A program made the translations under genes and the position numbers. A stretch of 64,000 nt of DNA from Gordionus sp. m RMFG-2023. Lineage: Eukaryota; Nematomorpha; Gordioida; Chordodea; Parachordodidae. The stretch's first letter is position 1. The number at the start of each line of letters is the position of its first letter. Positions 57,701 through 64,000 of the stretch are shown one piece after another. The stretch spans positions 14,981,366-15,045,365 of the forward strand of contig NC_088777.1 of NCBI RefSeq assembly GCF_954871325.1. Reading direction: 5' to 3'. The notes beneath the pieces are model-generated. The model made no database searches and had not been told where the DNA came from. It was given only the letters and a program-made list of their open reading frames with translations.

Positions 57701-60700
57701 TTAGTTTTTGAGATATTTTTAAAATTAAATATAGTCTATTTTGGAATTTTCGCGTTTCTAAAGTGGCTATATCTCATGAAGGAAGCTGAGTTGGGAATTT
57801 AGATTTTATATTTTTACCATCATACAAATTTGTAAAAAAATAGAATAGGGTCGGGTTGAATCTTCAGTTGATTGGATATGGAATATAACATACATTTAAA
57901 AGAAAAGTAAATTTAATACACAAATCTAATCTAATGTTCATATTTGATAATATTATAAAATAAATTATACTATAATATATTATGAGATTGCACAGTCTAT
58001 TAGAAAAAAAAAGAATTATGCGGAAATTTTAGCTATAAAATACCTGTAGTAGAAATATATATTGTATTTTTAAAAAAAATTTAAATAAGATCGCCAACAA
58101 GATAAAAATTGCAATACATTTTATGCAGAAATGAGAGGTTAAGAGATATAAAGGAGCGTTTCGAATAAAAACTTGTATAATGCCCTCTTAGAATCATGAA
58201 GTGAATTTTTATGTTTTTATAGTGTTTTTAAACGGCCAACTCAATATTTTATCCAGAATGTTGCCTATGCATCGAGATTTAGTTATGTCCAAAATCATAG
58301 GCTTGCGTAATATTTTTCTGGATAAAATATTGAGTTAGCAAACCGGTTCTAATCGATTAGTTTAACAAAACTAATGAAAATCATGAATTTTTTTGTAATA
58401 TCTATTATGTCTTTTAAGATAATTTGATTATATATTGTTTAAAAGTAATTTTAGAAAATATTAATTTATAATATAAAATAATCAAACGTTAACATTAATT
58501 TATTGAATGTTTTAAAAAATTATTAAATAAAATAAAAATTTATAATTTATTAATTTTCCACTAATTTGAGATCCTTTTCAAAAATTAATAAAGTAAAAAT
58601 AAACATTTATATCATATAAAAATGATAACTAAAAAATATATATTGTTTTAAGCAGAATTGTTGAAAGATACTTTTCAAATGGATCTAAATACAAATACAA
58701 CGTCTAAAAATATATATGTATCCAAACAAACATGACAAAATTAATAAGCTTGATTAATATACTTTTGGCCAAAATCTTGAGTTAACCGTTTTATGGGCTA
58801 AATGAAGCTGTTTAGCAACTAGTGTTGTTAAACGGCTCGATCTGAGCCGATTTTTAAAAACGGCTAACTCAATGTTTTATTCTGAAAAATATTATGCAAG
58901 CCTAAAGATTTTGCTCATGTGTGACACAAAGGTTTGGACATCTATTACGAAATTTTGTGGCTTACACAATTTTTCCTGGCTAAAATATTGAGTTAGCCTT
59001 TTTTAAAAATCGGCTCAAATCGAGCCGTTTAACAATACTATTAACAACACTAACATTAGATATTTTAAAATCCTTTTCTTGTTGTAAATAATATAGCAAA
59101 AAATAATGTAAAATTTTAAATTAATTTTTTAAACATTTCAACTAATAAATTGTTTAATTCCTTTAATTAACTTATTAAGAAATTATTTATAAAATAAATT
59201 ATATGATTATATATACAATCTTAAAATAACCCAAAATAATATACTCAATTTAAGCCGATTTTTAAAAACGGCTAATTCAATATTTTACAGAAAAATATCA
59301 TGCAAGTCTAAAGATTTTGCTCATAGATGGCACATAGGATTGAACATCTATTGGCGAAATCTCGACGCTTAGGCAAAATTTTCCTGGCTACAATGTTGAG
59401 TTAGCCGTTTTTAAAAATCGGCTCAAATCGAGCCGTTTAACAACACTAGTATCGGGTCTTTAAAAAATATCGGTGCCGACCCTATATTTAATATCGGATT
59501 TTAATATAATTATGAAAAGTGTGCATAATTCCTATTAAGAATAATGATGTCGAAATGTGTCTAAGAATAAATATAGATACCTCTAAATAGTATCGAGTAC
59601 AGATACTATTTTATAAAAGTATAATAACACAATGCCACATTTTTGTATCTAGATATTTGACAACTCTGGGTTTAAGGTTGAAAAAGCAGAAAAAGGCTTA
59701 AATATCATTTAAATGAAAATTTGAACAATCTTGTGCCTAAAGTTATATTTGATAAATATACAGATTATATAGGTATTAAGTAATTGTCAATTTTTTAGTC
59801 ACTAGCCATAATAAATTTATTAAATTTCAGATGTTCAATAATAACTTCAAGGTGAATTTTAGATTTTTTTATAAAAATTATCCCCCTACCCCCCTCAAGC
59901 AAATTGTGAATAACAAATATAAAGTTATTACGTGTATTTGCATAAAAGTTATGAGATTTTTTAATAAAATTTTATTGGAGTTTTGCATGATATATTTTTA
60001 TAAAAATAATTTTTAGTTTTCCCCTTTTTTTAAATTATGTTATTATTGTAAAAAAAATATTAACACTTATTTTTCTTGCAAATTATAATTTATGTTTATT
60101 TTTACAACATAAAAACATTTTTTTGAGAGCGTTATTTGAAATTTAAAAATCTGATTCTACCGGAAATGTATTTCTTCGTGTTTGGAATACTTACCCTATT
60201 AATTTCCGATAATTTTGCCATGAACTTTTGAACTTAATTAATTTATATAAATTTTCCATAGATTTTTTTATGTAAATTATAAATGACTCAAAGCTTAATG
60301 GCAAAATTGTCTACAATTCAAATATAGCTTATTTTAAACATGCTGGAATACATTTCTGGTAAAATCAGATTTTTAAATTTAAAAAAACGCACTCAAGAAA
60401 TTGTTTAAATTTGAAACAATAAAACACATCTAAGTGATATATTGTATGCATTTTTTGGAAGGAGGATTTTTTGCTAACTCAAAATGATATTTAGGGTAAA
60501 AGTCAAATTTCCGAAGTGGAGAGGAGGATCTCTCGTACTCCCCCCATCCTTCTGATTACGCGAAATCTTCGAATCAGTTGTATTTTGAATACTTGACGAT
60601 GAAAATTATATAATATTAAATTAATTTTTTATGTAGAGAAAACGATATATTATTCATTAGACTTTTATTAGAAACTTTCTAATTCCATATCGGCTATTTA

Positions 60701-63336
60701 AAAATTAATAAGATTGCACTCATCTTTTTATCCGATAAACTAATACGGTATTGGCCCAACCAAAAAAATAATAATACGTTTATAAAAATTTCAGATTGTC
60801 TTAGGTAATCTAGGGGACTCGATCAATCCCACCAAACTCTTGATAATTTGCATTTTGAGTTCTGGCTTTTCCACACTCTTTATGGGACCTTTGGATCAGC
60901 TCTATTCGCTCGTCATATTCCTATTCCTCAATGGAACTTTTCAGGTAATTTTTTTTAATTTACCCTACATCCTAAGCTGTCTATTTTACCTTTTGTTACC
61001 TCTAATCTATTTTTGGTGGAATTGTCCGGCAAACAACTTAATTGCATCAAAAGTCTTAAGGCCCTGTCCAGACTCCTCTTATTTCTAAGCAGACGTCTGT
61101 TTAGCCATCTATATAGCTTCCTCTAACAAAACAAAAATGGGGTGTCCTAATTCAAAATCTGTATAGACTGGTCTGAACAGAAATGAGTTAGAAAAATAAA
61201 ACTAACCAGGGCACGGCCTGAGTATTTGAATGACTCGGCTATTCGAATCAAATTATTCGAAATAATTATTTATCTGTTTTTATTAAAATTTAATCATTTG
61301 TCATTTGTATTCATAACCTATCAATCTGACAAGTGTTGTTGTTAATAAGATACATCAACTACTTGTGAAATTTTTTTTGTTTAGAATTAGATGTGCAATA
61401 AAAAATATGTCATGTTTAACCATGAATTATCTTATAATATTTAAGAAAAATTAATTATTCGAATAATTTGAATCGAATGTGAATAACACAATATTCGTAT
61501 TCGTTCCCTGAAAATAGAATAAGATATTTGAAACCCGAAATCAAAACGCAAAATTTGAACATTAAAACTTTTTTTTGACTAATGGTTAGAAAATAATTTG
61601 AATTTTAGAAGAATATTTTATTGCTTTAATAGTAAAACAATATTGATAATATAATTCGATAATAACTATGTATTTATTTAAATATATATTATTCATCCTT
61701 AAACAAAAAAAAGGCCTTCTGTTGGCCTCTCTCCATCAAGATAGTGTCTATTTTGTTCGAAAATTCTAACAACAAAAATTTCGTGCTGGGAATATTTGGC
61801 ACGTCGACATTCGCTGGCGGAACCCTTGGAACTTTTTTATCCGTTTGATATTTTTAAAAAACTGATATTAAAATATATATATTAATTAAAGATATATTAT
61901 ATTATGATATATTAAATTCATGTGGGTTAACAAGTTGTCATTTAAGACCTATAAATCATATTTATTTTTAATTTAAAAAACCCTCATTTCTTGAAAATTA
62001 TGTAATTACTTAAACTCAGCCGAAATTTATCTCTTTCCAAGTAATTTTAATTTGTTTATCTTTAATATTAAAAAAAGAGACTTCTATATGGTATATAGTT
62101 TATCTAGTAAAAATACCATAGCTACTAGTGATCTGCATCAGGCCTAATTTTTCAATCCCGGCCGTCTTCCCTGCCCGATTCCAAACGAATATTTTTTTAT
62201 TTGTCCCGAAAACCCCTACCAAAAATAAAAATTATTTGTTGACCTAGCCCTAATTTATTTAAATATAGAAAAATTTAATTTTTCTTTTATTGTAAAAAAA
62301 ATAAATATTAGCACCTTGTTTCTTGCAGGATTTAAATTAAATCAAGCTATTTAACAAAATATAATGATATCATATTTAAATATTTAAGCACGACCCGACC
62401 CAAATTTTTTTTAAAAATATTAGGCTCGAATAGCCCGTACCGAAATTATTTTTTTTACATCTCTAAAATTTTTTACATTTACATAATACATAATATAGAA
62501 ATATCTGCCCCTTAAAAACCAATTAAGTTTTAAAGGAGAGGAAAATAGATTTTTAAATTTGGATTGATATTAATTCAATTACTAGTTAATTATCCCATAA
62601 TACATGTGAGAAATGAATGAAATATATATTTTTTTAACTAATTTATCTTTACTATTTATATATTAAAAAATAACTACGATATGCTAGGTTTTCATTAAAG
62701 ATCGTTTATCCTGGAGATGGGTATACCCAATTCCCTCCGTTCTCATAGTATGACTTTTATTTTTTAATTCTTCACAAGTTGGCCACTTCTATAGATACAA
62801 TAGAATGACCTTTTTATCAAAGAGATTCTTTGTTCATTTACAATTGGTAAAATAAGGTAGATTACATTTTCACCAATATTCTATTATAGGAAGATATAAA
62901 CAATATAATATAATAATTATATATTTTATCAGAATTGTTACGTTGTTTTTACGTATTTCATTGTTCCTTAATGTTTCTTAAAAAAAAATATATTATATAG
63001 ATAGGAATGGGATTGTCTTTGCTGCTCTTTTTCAAGTGGCGGATGAAAAAACTGATGGAATCTTTTAAAATCGCTGAAATAGGGAATAATATGACCTTGA
63101 AGGACTCCCGTATTACCTATGATATGCATAAAAAAGAGATATTTATGAAAACAAGAAGTAGGGTTGATCGAGGAGAAAGAAAAAACATACTTTAATTTTT
63201 AACAAATTTAAAAATGAAATAAGTATTTATGTTTTATGATAGACGATGCTTTATCCCCAGTACTTCATTCACCCGAAATCAAGAAATCTTTTTGGGTTCA
63301 CGCTAAAAAATCCCTACTTCTTTTCTGGAATGTTCC
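48767..63336 (+). CDS. SLC37-like major facilitator transporter, N-terminal half (3' partial)
   Basis: Seven exons join in phase: 48767-48856, 48900-48992, 60795-60944, 61714-61842, 62688-62747, 63001-63157 and 63243-63336, about 258 codons. Exon 1 opens directly with a transmembrane segment and TRKPLGI, the family's RK motif after TM1. Exon 2 has RVTIGMLDSALLLPYSIFQ, exon 3 the MFS motif A region LGNLGDSINPTK plus two hydrophobic helices, exon 4 FGTSTFAGGTLGTFLS, exon 5 LSWRWVYPIPSVL and exon 6 IGMGLSLLLFFKWRMKK leading into the cytoplasmic linker. SLC37 proteins exchange sugar phosphates for phosphate, often in the ER membrane. Which paralogue (A1-A4) is not decidable. Intron 1 is only 43 nt while intron 2 is about 11.8 kb and full of transposons. 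The last six or so helices lie beyond the window. Confidence 0.85.
49577..49704. mobile_element. hAT-type palindromic MITE, short copy (128 bp)
   Basis: An exact 8-bp duplication GATAACAA flanks it (49569-49576 and 49705-49712). The ends are TAGTATTGTTAAACGG and GTTTAACAACACTA. The centre is deleted relative to the 220-bp form. It lies in SLC37-like intron 2. Confidence 0.92.
49724..49760 (+). repeat. diverged end of the GTGCGCAC element family
   Basis: TGTGCACAAATTAAGTATTTGCA resembles the left end of the element at 5339, with several mismatches and an A/T-rich flank. The other end was not found. Confidence 0.4.
50494..50934. mobile_element. palindromic MITE interrupted by another copy
   Basis: The outer copy starts TAATGTTGTTATACAGC at 50494, runs to about 50599, resumes at 50824 and ends AGCAACACTA at 50934. 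Flanks CTAAGAGG and CTCATAGG agree at six of eight positions, consistent with an old 8-bp duplication. Confidence 0.75.
50600..50823. mobile_element. inner MITE inserted into the copy at 50494-50934
   Basis: It starts TAGTGTTGTTAAAAAACC and ends TTTAACAATATTA. The flanks GATGGCAT and GATGTCAC correspond to the GATGGCAC present at that point in other copies, so an 8-bp target duplication inside the outer element is supported. Confidence 0.75.
51225..51775. mobile_element. two diverged palindromic MITE copies
   Basis: About 51225-51415 (CCCGATTAGCG to AATCGAACTTTTTAA) and 51583-51775 (TTGTTGAACGGTTCGATTTGG to GAGGCTGTTTAAAC) share internal phrases such as GGCAGAAAGGTTTGG and GGCGAAATTTCGAGGCTTA with the family. 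Their ends are decayed. Confidence 0.6.
51776..53148. other. AT-rich part of SLC37-like intron 2
   Basis: A piece near 51905-51965 (AATATCGGATCGG) recurs at 51105-51180, 56095-56195 and 59450-59510 and marks another low-copy repeat. Otherwise nothing is recognised; the 68-codon frame at 52444-52650 has no known match. Confidence 0.35.
53149..53577 (+). repeat. left arm of a large inverted repeat
   Basis: This segment is matched, inverted and diverged, by 57527-57898. Shared landmarks are TGTTGTATTCCATAT at the outer edge, CTCATGAG, AAAATTCCAAAATA, TATCTCAAAAA and GAGTATTACACTTTAAATAT at the inner edge. Confidence 0.75.
53583..53815. mobile_element. GC-rich dispersed element copy
   Basis: CCAAATGATTTTTTTTATTT, TTGCCCCCCTTCCG, then GCATGACCGAAAGATCACTA share the layout of the copy at 62128-62466. 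The boundaries are approximate. Confidence 0.4.
53907..54822 (+). mobile_element. Tc1/mariner-like transposon, internally deleted copy
   Basis: TA flanks both ends (53905-53906 and 54823-54824). Terminal inverted repeats begin CAGGGTTGCA and extend over about 150 bp, including AACAGAAATACCTCATTTAT. Inside, about 54090-54225 encodes in broken frames the transposase C-terminus also seen on the minus strand at 56180-56330. The rest of the transposase is missing. Confidence 0.8.
54954..56043 (+). mobile_element. hAT element (1.09 kb) with palindromic subterminal repeats, internally deleted
   Basis: An exact 8-bp duplication TTTTTTAT lies at 54946-54953 and 56044-56051. The ends are TAGTGTTGTAAAC and GTTTACAGCACTA. 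The perfect palindrome GAACGCGTTC occurs eight times: at 54967, 54982, 55063 and 55085 on the left and at 55922, 55940, 55970 and 56006 on the right. Between them 55517-55759 encodes the hATC end of a transposase (PSSAPVERVFSIANAVLTDK, then RSCLSDENFEKQLLLKIN). The catalytic core is absent, so this copy cannot move by itself. Confidence 0.92.
56095..56195. repeat. ATCGGATCGG repeat
   Basis: ATCGGATCGGTAAG, AACCGATATTT, AATATCGGCCCGATC and AATATCGGTAC follow one another. Related pieces lie at 51105-51180, 51930-51950, 59450-59510 and possibly 22680-22740. It interrupts the Tc1-like copy just downstream of its transposase C-terminus. Confidence 0.45.
56150..57500 (-). pseudogene. Tc1/mariner-like (IS630 group) transposase, decayed copy
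   Basis: On the minus strand, reading from about 57100 downward, broken frames give EKIEIVTKLLSQQPEMKRMK with IKDIAKHIDMS (helix-turn-helix region), FFLDETVINLHIK (first catalytic aspartate), then WAPYNVTPTW, IEYLPPYSPQINPIE (the block with the last acidic residue) and a tail IVNNVTSILN.FIPYYK. Stops and frame shifts are frequent. Its upstream end near 57490 (TTGCAAGTGTTTTATTTG inverted) matches the terminal repeat of the copy at 53907-54822, so both belong to one family in opposite orientation. Confidence 0.85.
57527..57898 (-). repeat. right arm of a large inverted repeat
   Basis: Inverted counterpart of 53149-53577, diverged by many substitutions and small gaps. The outer edge is ATGGAATATAACATACATTT. 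Confidence 0.75.
58220..58373. mobile_element. palindromic MITE copy, shortened
   Basis: It begins TAGTGTTTTTAAACGGCC and ends GTTTAACAAAACTA, with ATTGAGTTAGC and TATTTTTCTGGAT inside. No clear duplication. Confidence 0.7.
58725..59052. mobile_element. palindromic MITE remnant split by a second copy
   Basis: About 58725-58819 is the right half of an older copy (GGCCAAAATCTTGAGTTAACCG to TTTAGCAAC), whose last bases ACTA reappear at 59049-59052 after the inserted copy 58820-59040 and its duplication. Confidence 0.7.
58820..59040. mobile_element. palindromic MITE, well-preserved copy inserted in an older one
   Basis: It starts TAGTGTTGTTAAACGGCTCG and ends GAGCCGTTTAACAATACTA. The flanks TTAGCAAC (58812-58819) and TTAACAAC (59041-59048) form an 8-bp duplication with one mismatch, located in the terminal repeat of the older copy. 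Confidence 0.88.
59243..59448. mobile_element. palindromic MITE copy lacking its left tip
   Basis: Starts within the left arm (CTCAATTTAAGCCG) and ends GAGCCGTTTAACAACACTA. The central phrase GGCACATAGGATTGAACATC matches the family. Confidence 0.8.
60121..60400. mobile_element. palindromic repeat element (about 280 bp)
   Basis: The left arm TTTGAGAGCGTTATTTGAAA with AAAATCTGATT and GGAAATGTATTTC is inverted at the right (GAAATACATTTCTGGTAAAA-type sequence to AAACGCACTCAA). A related piece lies near 11970-12070 in GABARAP intron 2. It is non-coding and of unknown family. Confidence 0.6.
61195..61560. other. SLC37-like intron 3 with a TATTCGAAT-type repeat
   Basis: Around 61225-61275 (GACTCGGCTATTCGAATCAA, ATTATTCGAAATAATT) and 61455-61540 (ATTATTCGAATAATTTGAAT) short inverted TATTCGAATA motifs face each other, suggesting another small MITE. 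Nothing coding. Confidence 0.4.
62128..62466. mobile_element. GC-rich dispersed element copy in SLC37-like intron 4
   Basis: It starts TAGTGATCTGCATCAGGCC and continues with CCCGGCCGTCTTCCCTGCCC. The right part has GCACGACCCGACCC and ends TTTTACATCTCTA, giving imperfect TAGTGATCTGCA/TAGAGATGTAAA terminal repeats of hAT style. Confidence 0.55.
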
Positions 63337-64000
63337 GTATATTTTTTTGTTATTATAATAATAATTTTTTAAAAAACATATTTCGTCTTAACCATAACAA
63401 TAATTATCATTGAATTAACCTTTCTGGTTTTATCAAATATCTATAATCTAATACCTGAAACCCGTGCTATAAAATGGTATGAGCTTAAAATCAAGCTGTT
63501 CGCATCTCGTATTTTTAATTTTCTTTTGAAATCATTCATACAACCAAAATGATATTGACTATATTGTAAAAATTCGAACCAGGCCATTAAATTAATCAAA
63601 TTCCTGGTGGCCAGGTTAGAAGATGGGGAAAAATTTAAATCTGGGCAGGATAGCTCTGATCTATATCAAATTCATTGTCATCGTTTAAAAAAGAAAAAAT
63701 TTTCTCCTATTTACAAAAAAATTTGACTCATTATACTATTATCTTTTTAAAATATATAATATTATAATTTTAATAATTGATTAACTATTAAAAGGACTAC
63801 CTTTTTAGAAATAATTTAGTTTCTTTTCAAAAAAAGAATACAAATGATTTGGAATATTTAGCGTTATAAAAAAAATTTTGGGAATGGTTAATTGGAAATT
63901 TGATGTTCTTATCTTACCTTGTTAATAAGTAAATCAAATTAAAAAATTATTTTGAATTTTTTTTGAAAGAAAGATATGTATACAAGTTTAAAAAATGTTA

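Overview
This is an AT-rich metazoan nuclear window, probably from an invertebrate. Coding exons are split by GT/AG introns and most of the remaining DNA is transposon debris. The species cannot be named from sequence alone. Five host genes can be followed exon by exon, and each exon join was checked for reading phase.

Layout. (1) 114-10372, + strand: the last three exons of a smoothelin-like calponin-homology gene. Its 9.5-kb intron holds a hAT transposon (738-9238) with 8-bp target duplications and an intact 642-aa transposase. That hAT itself contains two LINE copies in opposite orientation and a TA-flanked element with terminal inverted repeats. (2) 11597-17786, - strand: a complete three-exon GABARAP/ATG8 gene whose protein ends directly on the lipidation glycine. 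(3) 18491-27930, + strand: a complete ten-exon LEO1 gene (552 aa), head to head with GABARAP across about 700 bp. (4) 35771-41391, + strand: CWC25 splicing factor exons, with the N-terminal exons not found. (5) 48767 to beyond 63336, + strand: an SLC37-like transporter whose N-terminal half (seven exons) is in the window.

Between and inside these genes lie a hAT of ZMYM1/DUF4371 type (33113-35551, 8-bp duplication), a fossil of a KRBA2-like integrase element (about 28.2-29.4 kb), a young-looking but broken Ty3/gypsy element (42330-46539, 5-bp duplication), Tc1/mariner-like copies and a large inverted repeat (53.1-57.9 kb). A short hAT element (54954-56043) carries eight GAACGCGTTC palindromes. 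A dense family of palindromic hAT-type MITEs (TAGTGTTGTTAAAC ends, 8-bp duplications) includes two cases of one copy inserted in another. A second dispersed family is rich in GGCC/CCCGG motifs.

The host genes are unrelated housekeeping functions (autophagy, Paf1-complex transcription, splicing, sugar-phosphate transport, actin-type CH protein), so no operon logic applies. The strongest leads are the pre-exposed glycine of the ATG8 protein, the MITE family with its likely hAT partner, and the unidentified TA-flanked element at 5339-6905.
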